Notes under the pieces: model-generated
What the model saw: only the letters and a program-made list of their open reading frames with translations
Databases searched by the model: none
What the model was told of the DNA's origin: nothing
Part shown: positions 15,003 to 22,827 of the stretch, piece after piece
Layout: each line of letters starts with the position of its first letter
Numbering within the stretch: position 1 is the stretch's first letter
Made by a program: the position numbers and the translations under genes
Source of the DNA: CAYFMP01 sp964344215
GTDB lineage: Bacteria; Pseudomonadota; Alphaproteobacteria; Rhodospirillales; Casp-alpha2
Direction of reading: 5' to 3'
Length of the DNA stretch: 27,119 nucleotides
Assembly: GCA_964344215.1 (NCBI GenBank)
Contig: CAYFMP010000055.1
Coordinates: 1 to 27,119, forward strand

Positions 15003-15459
15003 CGTCGTCTCCGCCCCCGTCCTTCAGCATGTTGGCCTTGATAAGCAGCAGGGTGTCGATCAGCTTCTCGCGGTCTTCTTCCGGCACGCCCTCGAAGGCC
15101 TCGGCCCGGGTCTTTTCCGACAACCGGCGCATTTCGTCCAAAACCGGCTGCACCTCCTCCATCAGATAGAGCCGCCAGGCGCGGCGGTCGTCGGGGTCGG
15201 GGCGGCGCTCGACCCAGCCCTTGTCGGCCAGGCGGTCGATGTGGCGGCCCAAGGTGATGGTCTCGACCTCGAGGATGTCGGCCAGGGCCGTCTGGTTGAT
15301 GCCCTGGCGGCGCCTGAGCTGGGCCAGGACGCGCCACTGGGCGCGGGTCAGGCCGAGCGTCTGGGCGCGCCGGTCGAAGCGCTTGCGGACCAGCCGCGAT
15401 GTGTCGGCCAGCAGGAAGCCCAGGCTCCTGGTCAGGTAGGCGTCGTCGGTGCGTGGCAT
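14992..15459 (-). CDS. MarR family transcriptional regulator of the efflux operon
   Basis: Regulator of 155 residues with a MarR winged helix: LTRAQWRVLAQLRRRQGINQTALADILEVETITLGRHIDRL (quoted by parts; recognition helix near ETITLGRHIDRLADKG) and the wing ERRPDPDDRRAWRLYL with the conserved D-x-R. N- and C-terminal helices would dimerise. It is first in the operon with EmrA and EmrB, like E. coli MprA/EmrR, so it most likely represses the operon until a hydrophobic ligand binds. AGGAG lies directly in front of the start codon only 1-5 bases away, which is short spacing. Confidence 0.87.
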   Translation of the reverse strand: MPRTDDAYLTRSLGFLLADTSRLVRKRFDRRAQTLGLTRAQWRVLAQLRRRQGINQTALADILEVETITLGRHIDRLADKGWVERRPDPDDRRAWRLYLMEEVQPVLDEMRRLSEKTRAEAFEGVPEEDREKLIDTLLLIKANMLKDGGGDDDGR

Positions 15460-15465
15460 GAGGAG

Positions 15466-15495
15466 ATTATACTAAGTCAGCTTATTATATGCCAG
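15466..15495 (-). promoter_or_regulatory. Promoter and MarR-type operator of the efflux operon
   Basis: On the minus strand TATAAT (15466-15471) is a perfect -10, with CTGGCA (15490-15495, 4/6) as -35 at 18 bp. An inverted repeat TATACTAAG-N4-CTTATTATA (15468-15489) has 8 of 9 complementary positions and covers the -10 and spacer. Its 22-bp size is right for a MarR dimer, so autorepression is likely. A second TATAAT (complement of 15484-15489) lies within the right arm. The -10 is only a few bases from the start codon, so the transcript would be nearly leaderless. Confidence 0.6.
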
Positions 15496-15603
15496 CTTTA
15501 AGTTCACTTGGCCCAACGGTGCTTCTCGAATCGTATTGATTTCAAAAGCTTTTTCTAGATCACTCCGGCCTGTTTTCGCTCGTTAAGATTACCAACTGTC
15601 GGC

Positions 15604-15628
15604 TCGCTCTCGATAGATTCGCGAGCGA
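15604..15628 (-). terminator. Hairpin downstream of the TcmP gene
   Basis: Reading the minus strand, TCGCTC, one mismatch, CGA, a 5-base loop, TCG, one mismatch and GAGCGA form a 10-position stem. It starts 26 bp after the TcmP stop codon. There is no T tract after it, so it may act as a Rho-dependent or stabilising hairpin. Confidence 0.35.
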
Positions 15629-15654
15629 ACAGTGAGGCCAAAACGAAAGCTGGT

Positions 15655-16935
15655 CTATTTCTTGGGAAGGTCTAACCCCATCAATGCTAGGAGTGGAGGT
15701 GTTTCAGGGATCAGAATTTGGTCATCAGCGTTGAGTTTTGCCCCAGATCTCTTGTCTCGTCCCGAACTCGTAAGGATCTTTATCTCCCGATCCTCAGCGG
15801 CAGAATGAACAACCTCTCCAAATTGCTCGAATGTACCCATGACGCCCGCATTTAGCACTTTTCGCTGAATTTCACGGTAAGAAACAGGATTGTGACCAAA
15901 GGTCTCAAGGATAGTTGGTGGTAGGTCCTGTTTTAGACCGGCTTTAACCCTCTGTAATGCTGAGGAATCAAAGTCTAGTGGTAATGGCAGTGAGCTCACA
16001 TCGTTTGCCGTAAAGCCAAGAATCCCCAAACCATCCGGGCCGTGCGAAATCGAAGCGTTTGCGACCTCCCAGTGCGTACATGCCATGGCATTCCGTGCCG
16101 CAGGATGGTTTGAGGCATGAACGAGCCATAGCGCACGACCTGACTCAGCAGGCTTAACGAAAATGACTGTAAAATAGGGGTTGCCTAACTGCGCTTTGAG
16201 GTGTTGGGCAAGTCTGTTTTGAATAAGATAGCGAGCGCCTTTTTGTCCTTTCAGTTCAAGTAACTCCTGGAGGGCGCTCTGATCGATGCCAGCGCCAAGC
16301 GCCGCTTTCGCGAAATCTGAACCTGCATTTAAGAAATCGATTAGCCAATCGATAGCCCAAGTCATTATGACTTCTGATCTATCGAATTCATCGAGGAGGC
16401 TTCGAACCATCGAAAGTTCGACGGAAGTGTACCCCGTTTGATCAAGTAAGAATATCGATCTGCCGCTTCTCGGGCTTAAGAGGGAAACGTCGGACCGGAT
16501 ATGATCTATCTTGCTCTCAATCTTTCCATGGTGGAGGTTTATGTCGGAGCCGATTCGAGCACCGTATCCTTGGGTCCAGAGATAGTTTCGTAAGGCCGAC
16601 AGATTGTTATTATTGTCGTCGATAAAATGTGTTCGAATATTAAAAATAACAGGATTAGGCCTGCCTTCATTTACTCGAATCTCTGCGGATTCTAGCTCCT
16701 CAAGAATCATCAAGGGAGAGCCAGAAACTTCTTCACCGCGAAAAGTGAAATAGCCCCCGCCAGCAAAGCCATCAATGATGGTTAGCTTTAGCTCTCTGCG
16801 CTGCCTAGGTTGTGTGAGGATATCCAAATACCGACGGAGATAGGCCCTAAAGACTCGTAACTTGGCTTCACTATGAACCTGGAGTTCCGGCGGTGACCCA
16901 TCACGCCCCCATCTGAACTCCTTGGGAGTGTTCAT
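15655..16935 (-). CDS. tcmP: Three-Cys-motif partner protein TcmP (methyltransferase-like)
   Basis: Protein of 426 residues, recognised as TcmP by its N-terminal half: LTIIDGFAGGGYFTF (a nucleotide- or SAM-binding motif I-like loop), GSPLMILEEL, and FLLDQTGYTSVEL where relatives have a DP-[FY]-G motif IV-like loop. The fold is expected to be Rossmann methyltransferase-like. The C-terminal part (about 320 onward) looks like a helical accessory domain. TcmP is known to occur beside Gp37/Gp68 three-Cys proteins, exactly as here; activity is unproven. I start at ATG 16935, with CGGAG 6 bases upstream, overlapping the partner gene by 35 bp; an in-frame ATG at 17004 lacks this support. The gene is clearly AT-richer than its flanks (27 of 60 G+C in the line at 16561), indicating horizontal transfer. 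Confidence 0.8.
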   Translation of the reverse strand: MNTPKEFRWGRDGSPPELQVHSEAKLRVFRAYLRRYLDILTQPRQRRELKLTIIDGFAGGGYFTFRGEEVSGSPLMILEELESAEIRVNEGRPNPVIFNIRTHFIDDNNNNLSALRNYLWTQGYGARIGSDINLHHGKIESKIDHIRSDVSLLSPRSGRSIFLLDQTGYTSVELSMVRSLLDEFDRSEVIMTWAIDWLIDFLNAGSDFAKAALGAGIDQSALQELLELKGQKGARYLIQNRLAQHLKAQLGNPYFTVIFVKPAESGRALWLVHASNHPAARNAMACTHWEVANASISHGPDGLGILGFTANDVSSLPLPLDFDSSALQRVKAGLKQDLPPTILETFGHNPVSYREIQRKVLNAGVMGTFEQFGEVVHSAAEDREIKILTSSGRDKRSGAKLNADDQILIPETPPLLALMGLDLPKK

Positions 16936-17680
16936 GCTGCTCCGGCATTCCGTTCCATAGTTCGCCTTGAAGTGAGCGACCGCCAGTCTTCGGGGTTTGC
17001 CCACCCCATTGTTTAAAGAAAAATGCTACATTCGCCTCTCGGCACTGATCTCTTATCGAGAGCGCCCATTCTTCTTCGATTGCCCGAGCCCCCGGCCCGC
17101 TCTCCCCGCCGACAATGGCCCAGTCGATTCCCGCGAGGTCGAGCCCCGGCAGGGGTCCAAGCAGCGGTTCCAGCGAAAGGAACCTCACCGTCGCCGGCGT
17201 CTTCTGCAACACCTCGACCCGATCCAAGTGATCGGCGTTCTCGACGCTGACGCCGAGCCAGACGTTGGGGAGCACCGGGAAGCTCTCGGTATCGGTCAGC
17301 ATTTCCAGCATGTTCTGTGGACGCTTGGTCAGAATCTGGAACTGGTGTCGGTCCGCACTCTTCATCACGTCCCAGATACGCGTGAGAAAGTCGCGCGGTA
17401 TGTCCTCGTGGAACAGATCGGACATGGAATTGACGAACACGCGGACCGGCTTGCGCCACTTGAGCGGGGCCTCAAGCGACCGCTCATCGATGGAAATACG
17501 TCCTGTCCACTGGGTTCTCTTTCCGGAACGGCGGGTGAGCTCCCGATACAACGGATGCCCCATCGCTTCGAGCCGGGCCGCCATCCGAATGGCGTAGCAG
17601 TTGGTACAGCCCTCGGAAACCTTGGAGCATCCCTTCGTGGGGTTCCAGGTCTTATCCGTCCATTCGATGGAAGTGCTCAT
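16901..17680 (-). CDS. Phage Gp37/Gp68 family (DUF5131) three-Cys-motif protein
   Basis: Protein of 259 residues. The start IEWTDKTWNPTKGCSKVSEGCTNCYA, cited by its parts, carries the diagnostic cysteine motif C18-x6-C25-x2-C28, which could hold an Fe-S cluster or metal. Other family marks are FVNSMSDLFHEDIP, FQILTKRPQNM, PNVWLGVSVEN, RFLSLEPLLGP, AIVGGESGPGARA and FFFKQWGG. The alternating strand-helix pattern suggests a TIM-barrel-like fold resembling radical SAM enzymes, though the cysteine spacing is not the classical CxxxCxxC. The gene precedes and overlaps tcmP, so the two are made together. Such pairs are found in phages and genomic islands; a role in nucleic acid modification or phage defence is inference. 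The gene is GC-richer than tcmP in its middle part. Confidence 0.85.
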   Translation of the reverse strand: MSTSIEWTDKTWNPTKGCSKVSEGCTNCYAIRMAARLEAMGHPLYRELTRRSGKRTQWTGRISIDERSLEAPLKWRKPVRVFVNSMSDLFHEDIPRDFLTRIWDVMKSADRHQFQILTKRPQNMLEMLTDTESFPVLPNVWLGVSVENADHLDRVEVLQKTPATVRFLSLEPLLGPLPGLDLAGIDWAIVGGESGPGARAIEEEWALSIRDQCREANVAFFFKQWGGQTPKTGGRSLQGELWNGMPEQHEHSQGVQMGA

Positions 17681-17716
17681 TTAGCGATCGGTTCCAGACT
17701 ACAAAATTCGCCCATA

Positions 17717-17745
17717 AGTATACATTCATTAGAACAAATCATGAA
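17717..17745 (-). promoter_or_regulatory. Probable promoter of the three-Cys/TcmP pair
   Basis: On the minus strand TATACT (17717-17722, 5/6 to -10) follows TTCATG (17740-17745, 3/6 to -35) by 17 bp, in an AT-rich strip 37 bp before the Gp37/Gp68 start. The cassette thus seems to carry its own promoter, as expected for a mobile module. The Shine-Dalgarno is weak (GGAACC). Confidence 0.4.
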
Positions 17746-17752
17746 AAATTTC

Positions 17753-18943
17753 TTAAATCACCCTGGCATCGCGCAGCTCGTCGAGGCGGGCGTCGTCGTA
17801 GCCGATGCCGCGGAGGATCTGCTCCGTGTGCTGGCCGAGTTTCGGGGCCGGGTTGGCCGGCGTCTCGTCGTCGCCGCACCGAATAGGCGAATCGAGCATG
17901 CGGAACGGCCCGTGACCGTCGAGCTCCATGGTCTGGATCCTGCCGCTGTCGGTGACGAACGGGTTTTCGAGCGCCTGGCGCAAGTCGTTGATGGGGGCGG
18001 CCGGCACCCGGCCGGCGAAGACGTCCAACCACTCGGCCGTGGTCCGCTCGGACAAGGCGCCGTCCAGCATCTCCTCGATCAGGGCGCGGTTGTCCAAGCG
18101 CTCGGAGAAGGTCGCGAATCGCGCGTCGTCGCCCCATTCGGGGCGCCCGACCGCCTCGCACAGCACCGGCCAGAACTTCTCCTTGTTGGCCATGATGTAG
18201 AGCCAGCCGTCCTTCGTATGATAGAGCTGGCAGGGGGTGAGCGACGGGTGGGCCGAACGCGCCAGGCGCTCCTGGACGACGCCTTCGTTGAGATACCAGG
18301 TGGCCGGGTAGGAGGTGTTGAACAGCGCCACGTCGAACAGGCTCAGATCGATGTCGCCGCCGTCTCCGCTCGCCCTGGCCCGGGTGATGCCGGCCAACAC
18401 CGAATAGGCCAGCCCCAAGCCGGTCATCAGGTCGACGATGGACAGCCCGAAGCGGGTCGGCGGCGTATCGGGCTCGCCGGTCAGCGTGAAGTAGCCGGCC
18501 TCGGCCTGCGTCAGGTAGTCGAAGCCGGGCCAGGCGGCGCGCGGGCCGTCGCGCCCGTAGGCACTCAGGTGCGCGCACACCAGCTTCGGGTTGTGGTCCT
18601 TCAGGGCGTCGTAGGTCAGGCCGAGCTTGGCCGGCACGTCACCGCGCAGGTTGGAGACGACGGCGTCGGCCGAGCCGACGAGGTCGTGAAACACGCCCTG
18701 GCCCTCCTCAGAGCCGAGGTCCAGGGTCAGACTCAGTTTGTTGCGGTTGAAGGTGTGCCAGAACTGGCTTTCGCCGTTGTCGAAGAAATAGGGGCCGACC
18801 TCGCGGCAGTAGTCGCCGCCGGTCCCGGGGTTCTCGATCTTGACGACCTCGGCCCCCTGGTCGGCCAAAAAAAGCGTCCCGAACGGCCCCGCTCCGTATT
18901 GCTCGGCGGCCAGCACCCGAACGCCTTTCAAGGGGAGGGTCAT
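17753..18943 (-). CDS. CaiB/BaiF family (class III) CoA-transferase
   Basis: Enzyme of 396 residues that moves CoA between a carboxylic acid and a CoA thioester through an aspartyl-CoA intermediate. Family marks are LKGVRVLAAEQYGAGPF, ADQGAEVVKIENPGTGG, FWHTFNRNKLSLTLDL, and the catalytic aspartate D142 in PGFDYLTQAEAG. DGWLYIMANKEKFWPVLCE and PAAPINDLRQALENPFV follow as usual. The substrate cannot be predicted. The acyl-CoA dehydrogenase and MaoC genes some 4-6 kb to the right are likely functional partners, now separated by other genes. Transcription is away from the SoxW-like gene. Confidence 0.9.
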   Translation of the reverse strand: MTLPLKGVRVLAAEQYGAGPFGTLFLADQGAEVVKIENPGTGGDYCREVGPYFFDNGESQFWHTFNRNKLSLTLDLGSEEGQGVFHDLVGSADAVVSNLRGDVPAKLGLTYDALKDHNPKLVCAHLSAYGRDGPRAAWPGFDYLTQAEAGYFTLTGEPDTPPTRFGLSIVDLMTGLGLAYSVLAGITRARASGDGGDIDLSLFDVALFNTSYPATWYLNEGVVQERLARSAHPSLTPCQLYHTKDGWLYIMANKEKFWPVLCEAVGRPEWGDDARFATFSERLDNRALIEEMLDGALSERTTAEWLDVFAGRVPAAPINDLRQALENPFVTDSGRIQTMELDGHGPFRMLDSPIRCGDDETPANPAPKLGQHTEQILRGIGYDDARLDELRDARVI

Positions 18944-19148
18944 TGCTTAATCCCGTGTTCAGTTGCGGCGACGGTCGCGTTGTTCTCGCCGCCGCCGTTG
19001 GTAGCCGCCGGCGGCAAGGGGAAACTCTAGAATATCGGGCCGCAAAAGAGAAACGGGTAACGAAACGTCGGTTGCCGGAACGCGGACATCGACAACGACA
19101 CCTTGACCAACAGTTCGGCGGCGGGAATCGAGCGCGATTGTCGTGAAA

Positions 19149-19177
19149 TTGAGGTTTACCGGAAAATACTTGATACT
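19149..19177 (+). promoter_or_regulatory. Weak candidate promoter of the SoxW-like gene
   Basis: TTGAGG (19149-19154, 4/6) and GATACT (19172-19177, 4/6) are separated by exactly 17 bp, about 45 bp before the proposed start. The match is modest, and the surrounding 280-bp gap between divergent genes shows no other clear signal. Confidence 0.3.
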
Positions 19178-19222
19178 GGCAGGGCTTTCGGGGCCCAATC
19201 GAAGGGAAATGAGCCGCAAGTC

Positions 19223-19888
19223 GTGATCGCATGGAGAACAATGGCCGTGGTCGCCGCCGTCGGTTTGGCGGTATCGGCGCCGGTCCGGGCCGACCGCCAC
19301 ACGCCGACCCTGCCGGTGACGGAGCTGAACGCGGACGGCATGTACGTCCAGAAGTGGCTGTACGACAGCTCGCTCGACCTCCGCAAGGACCTGGCGGCGA
19401 CGCGGAAGGAAGGCAAGCGTCTGGTCATCTTCTGGGAACAGAAGCAGTGCCTCTATTGCCGGCCGATGTACGAGACCAACCTGCGCATCCCGCGGGTCAT
19501 CGACAAGATCACCAGGAACTTCAACGTCGTCAAACTCGACGTGCTCGGCGAGCGCAAGGTCACCGGCCTCGACGGCGCCGTCATGACCGAGAGCGATCTG
19601 GCCGGCAAATACAGGGTTCTCTATACCCCGACCCTTCAGTTCCTGCCCGAATCGCTCGAAGAGATGGCCGCTCTCGGCGGCAAGGAAATGGAGGTATTCC
19701 GCTCGGAGGGTTCCTTCAAGCCTTTCCATTTCTACTTCCTGTTCCATTACGTGCAGAGCAAGGGATACGAAAGCGAACCCAGTTTCCAGCGCTGGCTCGG
19801 CAATATCGGCAAGGACATGCAGGCGAAGGGCATCACCTACGACCTGTGGTTCGAAGGGTTGCCGCCGGACCTGCCGAACGAATACTAG
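19223..19888 (+). CDS. SoxW-like periplasmic thioredoxin
   Basis: Exported thioredoxin-fold protein of 221 residues from GTG 19223, which gives a good signal peptide (MIAWRT, AVVAAVGLAVSA, cut after PVRA before DRH). ATG 19241, preceded by GGAGA, has a better Shine-Dalgarno but removes the positive N-terminus. The active site is QKQCLYCRPM (C76, C79), followed by KLDVLGERKVTGLDG, DLAGKYRVLYTPTLQFLPE with the cis-proline loop YTPT. This layout matches SoxW, the thiol-disulfide carrier of the Sox thiosulfate-oxidising system. No sox genes are present, so it probably reduces other periplasmic disulfides or cytochrome/lipoprotein targets. It is convergent with the AceE-like gene. Confidence 0.8.
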   Translation: MIAWRTMAVVAAVGLAVSAPVRADRHTPTLPVTELNADGMYVQKWLYDSSLDLRKDLAATRKEGKRLVIFWEQKQCLYCRPMYETNLRIPRVIDKITRNFNVVKLDVLGERKVTGLDGAVMTESDLAGKYRVLYTPTLQFLPESLEEMAALGGKEMEVFRSEGSFKPFHFYFLFHYVQSKGYESEPSFQRWLGNIGKDMQAKGITYDLWFEGLPPDLPNEY

Positions 19889-19895
19889 AGCGGTT

Positions 19896-19975
19896 CACCT
19901 TACCCGGTTCGGCTCGACCGCTTGGCGGGCGATGACGGTGCGCGGCAAATCGCCGGCGGCACCGACGTCCAGCCG
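19896..19975 (-). pseudogene. Relic of an acyl-CoA dehydrogenase 3' end
   Basis: Read on the minus strand this strip ends in TVIARQAVEPNRVR and a stop, against IIIARQLVERNPV and a stop at the end of the acyl-CoA dehydrogenase gene at 23396. An ungapped hand alignment of 51 bases (from 19902 against 23399) gives 42 matches, and the reading frame and stop region correspond. Upstream the likeness fades within about 30 bases. The frame also runs on into the AceE-like gene, out of its frame. I take it as a fragment left by recombination or loss of a paralogue; chance likeness of GC-rich DNA is the alternative. Confidence 0.45.
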
Positions 19976-19995
19976 GCGGCGATCGATACCCCGGG

Positions 19996-22383
19996 TTAGG
20001 TCATCAACAGCGGCGTCGCCACCCGCGGGCCCAGCGTCAGCCCTTCGACGGAGCGGACGATCGTTTCCGCGTCTATGCCGAAGTGGTGATAGAGGTCGTC
20101 GATGCGTCCGGTCTGTCCGAAATGCTCGACGCCGAGCGGCACGGTGTGATGACCCTGGACCGAGCCGAGCCAAGCCAGCGTCGCCGGATGACCGTCGATG
20201 ACGGTAATCAGGGTACAATGCGACGGCAGCGCGGACAGCAATCGCTCGATATGACTGTAGGCGTTGCCGTTGCCCCGCCGCCGCACCCGTTGCGCCGCCG
20301 TCCAGCCGGCGTTCAGCCGGTCGGCCGAGGTTACCGCCAGCACCCCGAGGTCGCGACGGTATTCGCCGATGCGACCGGCGGCCGCGATCGCTTCCGGCGC
20401 CACACAGCCCTGGTAGGCGATGACCACGTCGCAGTTGGGGCCCGGTTCGCGCCACCAATAGGCGCCGTCGATAGCGCCTTGAAGAAACGCGTCGTCACGC
20501 CGCTGGACCGGTTGTTCGAGTGACCTCGTGCTGAGGCGCAGATAGACCGATCCACCGGTTTCGTCGCGGAGCCAGGTTCGTTCGTCCGGGTCGCCTTCGC
20601 CGTCACGCTGCATGTAATCGAAGGCCCATTCCACGATGACCGACAACTCGTCAAGGTAGGCCGGTTCGAAAGAGGCCAAGCCGTCCTGGCTCATTCCGAT
20701 CAGCGGCGCCCCGATCGATTGATGGGCCCCGCCTTCCGGTGCCAGCGTCACCCCCGACGGGGTGCCGGCGATCATGAAACGGGCGTCCTGATAACAGGCG
20801 TAGTTGAGCGCATCCAGTCCACGCGACACGAAGGGATCGTAGACGGTGCCGATCGGGATCAAGCGCTCGCCGAACAGCGAATGCGACAGCCCGGCGGCGC
20901 CGAGCAGCAAGAACAGGTTCATCTCGGCGATGCCGAGCTCGATGTGCTGTCCGGTCGGCGAGAACCGCCATTGCTGGGCGGAAGGGATGCTTTCGTCCCT
21001 GAACGTGTCGGCCACCTCGTTGCGGGCGAACAGGCTGCGTCGGTTGACCCAGGGGCCGAGGTTGGTGGAAACGGTGACGTCGGGCGACGTCGTCACGATC
21101 CTGTCTGCGAGCCGTGCTTCGGATTTGGCAAGCCGATCCAGAATCTTGCCGAAGCCGGCCTGGGTGGAAAGCGTTCGGTCGGCCAGCGGCGGGATATCCG
21201 GAACCGCAACCTTGTCGGCGGAGAACCGCCGTTTCCCTCGCGAGAAGAACGGCACCGCGTGCAGGAACTCCCGCAGGCCCGACGGATCACCGACGGCGGC
21301 GAAAGGCTCCCACTCCTTCCCTTCGGGAACACGCATCTGCGCTTGAAAGGCATCCATTTGGGCCGCGTTCATGATACCCGCGTGATTGTCCTTGTGACCG
21401 GCGAGCGGTGTTCCCCAGCCCTTGACGGTGTAGGCGAGAAACGCCGTCGGGCGGTCGCCGTCGACGGCGTCGAACGCCTCGACCAGGGTGCCGATGCAGT
21501 GTCCGCCGAGATTGGACATGAGGGTGGCGAGTTCTTCATCCGAGTGCCCGTTGATCAGCTCGGCGACCGGGCCCCGATCGCCGATATCGTCGAGAAGGCG
21601 GGTCCGCCAGGCGGCGCCGCCTTGGTAGGTCAGGGCCGAATAGAGCTGATTGGGGCATTCGTCGATCCAGTCGCGCAGCCGCTCGCCGCCGGGTTCCCGG
21701 AACGCCTCGCGTTGTAGGGCGCCGTGCTTGATGCGCACGACGTCCCAGCCGAAGGCACCGAACATCGCCTCGATGCGCTCCCACAGCCCTTCGCGGACGA
21801 CGCCGTCCAGGCTCTGGCGATTGTAGTCGATCACCCACCAAGTGTTTCGGAGGTCGTGCTTCCAGGCCTCCTGCAGGCACTCGTAAACATTGCCCTCGTC
21901 GAGCTCGGCATCGCCGACGACGGCAACCATCCGCCCCAGCGATCGCTCGGACGCCCACGGCTTGGTTGCCAGGTAATCCTGCACCAGTGACGCGAAAGCG
22001 GTGATGGCGACGCCGAGGCCGACCGAACCGGTCGAGAAATCGACATCGTCGATGTCCTTGGTCCGGCTCGGATAGGACTGAGCGCCGCCGTATCCCCGGA
22101 AGTTCTCCAGCTTGTCGCGGAACTGGTTGCCCATCAGGTACTGGATGGCGTGGAATACGGGCGCGGCATGCGGTTTGACCGCTACGCGGTCGGCCGGCCG
22201 CAGCACATGGAAATACAGCGCCGTCATGATCGAAGTCACCGAGGCGCAGGACGCCTGATGACCACCGACCTTTAGGCCGTCCGTATCCTCGCGCAGGTGA
22301 TTGGCGTTGTGGATCATCCAGCACGACAGCCACAAAAGGCGTTCCTCGATCGTTTTCAGATGCTGGATTTCGTCGTTTTTCAT
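19996..22383 (-). CDS. AceE-like thiamine diphosphate-dependent enzyme (pyruvate dehydrogenase E1/transketolase family)
   Basis: Cytosolic protein of 795 residues, shorter than E. coli AceE (887). Residues 150-195 carry the ThDP/Mg motif (GDAELDEGN, D158, to YNRQSLDG, N188), as AceE has GDGEMDE and NCNLQRLDG. YTVKGWGTPLAGHKDNHAG and the activating glutamate in HIELGIAEMN follow, then the pyrimidine-side region TPSGVTLAPEGGAHQS and a transketolase C-terminal domain. It should decarboxylate a 2-oxo acid and pass the acyl group on, but no E2 or E3 genes are near, so the substrate and partner are unknown. AAAGG lies 5-9 bases before the ATG, inside a GGAC-AAAG-GTCC hairpin. The Doc gene ends 33 bp upstream on the same strand. 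Confidence 0.82.
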   Translation of the reverse strand: MKNDEIQHLKTIEERLLWLSCWMIHNANHLREDTDGLKVGGHQASCASVTSIMTALYFHVLRPADRVAVKPHAAPVFHAIQYLMGNQFRDKLENFRGYGGAQSYPSRTKDIDDVDFSTGSVGLGVAITAFASLVQDYLATKPWASERSLGRMVAVVGDAELDEGNVYECLQEAWKHDLRNTWWVIDYNRQSLDGVVREGLWERIEAMFGAFGWDVVRIKHGALQREAFREPGGERLRDWIDECPNQLYSALTYQGGAAWRTRLLDDIGDRGPVAELINGHSDEELATLMSNLGGHCIGTLVEAFDAVDGDRPTAFLAYTVKGWGTPLAGHKDNHAGIMNAAQMDAFQAQMRVPEGKEWEPFAAVGDPSGLREFLHAVPFFSRGKRRFSADKVAVPDIPPLADRTLSTQAGFGKILDRLAKSEARLADRIVTTSPDVTVSTNLGPWVNRRSLFARNEVADTFRDESIPSAQQWRFSPTGQHIELGIAEMNLFLLLGAAGLSHSLFGERLIPIGTVYDPFVSRGLDALNYACYQDARFMIAGTPSGVTLAPEGGAHQSIGAPLIGMSQDGLASFEPAYLDELSVIVEWAFDYMQRDGEGDPDERTWLRDETGGSVYLRLSTRSLEQPVQRRDDAFLQGAIDGAYWWREPGPNCDVVIAYQGCVAPEAIAAAGRIGEYRRDLGVLAVTSADRLNAGWTAAQRVRRRGNGNAYSHIERLLSALPSHCTLITVIDGHPATLAWLGSVQGHHTVPLGVEHFGQTGRIDDLYHHFGIDAETIVRSVEGLTLGPRVATPLLMT

Positions 22384-22416
22384 GGACCTTTGTCCACAAA
22401 CTCCAAATTGGATCGA

Positions 22417-22827
22417 TCAAGTAGGATCAGATTTACGGTGAACGCGATCTTTCATCCAGGCAACTAAGTCCGGAAATGTGATTCGATGGGTGACTATATC
22501 GAGAATCACAGCCTCAATGTCGTCCTGTAACGAATTATTATCGACTTCCCTAAGTTCGTAGCCACTTCGATCCAATAGAAGTAAGACAGTGATCAGCGCC
22601 GTTCTCTTATTGCCGTCAACGAACCCATGATTGGCGGCAATCGATTCAAGCAATGCCGCAGCCTTCTGATGAATGAAACGGTAGTAACCAGTATAAGGTC
22701 GGCCGATCGCCGACTGGATCAAGGTCAAATCCCGCACGCCTTTCCGCCCACCAAAGCGCAGGGCTTCCTCGTGGGCGTGGATCACGTCGTCAAGAGAGAT
22801 ATGATAGTGGTTCTTACTTTTTGGCAA
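22417..22827 (-). CDS. doc: Doc-type Fic domain toxin (death-on-curing)
   Basis: Protein of 136 residues. The Fic core is HGFVDGNKRTA (H67, D71, K74, R75), the Doc form, in which Lys replaces the Gly of AMP-transferases; phage P1 Doc uses this site to phosphorylate EF-Tu and halt translation. The opening YHISLDDVIHAHEEAL and VRDLTLIQSAIGRP match Doc. Its start overlaps the upstream small gene by 14 bp, a toxin-antitoxin layout with the presumed antitoxin first. The DNA is AT-rich (25 of 60 G+C in the line at 22501) compared with the GC-rich genes on each side, which points to lateral transfer. Confidence 0.87.
   Translation of the reverse strand: MPKSKNHYHISLDDVIHAHEEALRFGGRKGVRDLTLIQSAIGRPYTGYYRFIHQKAAALLESIAANHGFVDGNKRTALITVLLLLDRSGYELREVDNNSLQDDIEAVILDIVTHRITFPDLVAWMKDRVHRKSDPT

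Noticed and set aside
15480..17752. Attachment-site direct repeats flanking the TcmP cassette
   Set aside because: I compared the AT-rich strips on both sides and found no shared direct repeat of useful length, so an integrase-type boundary is not supported.
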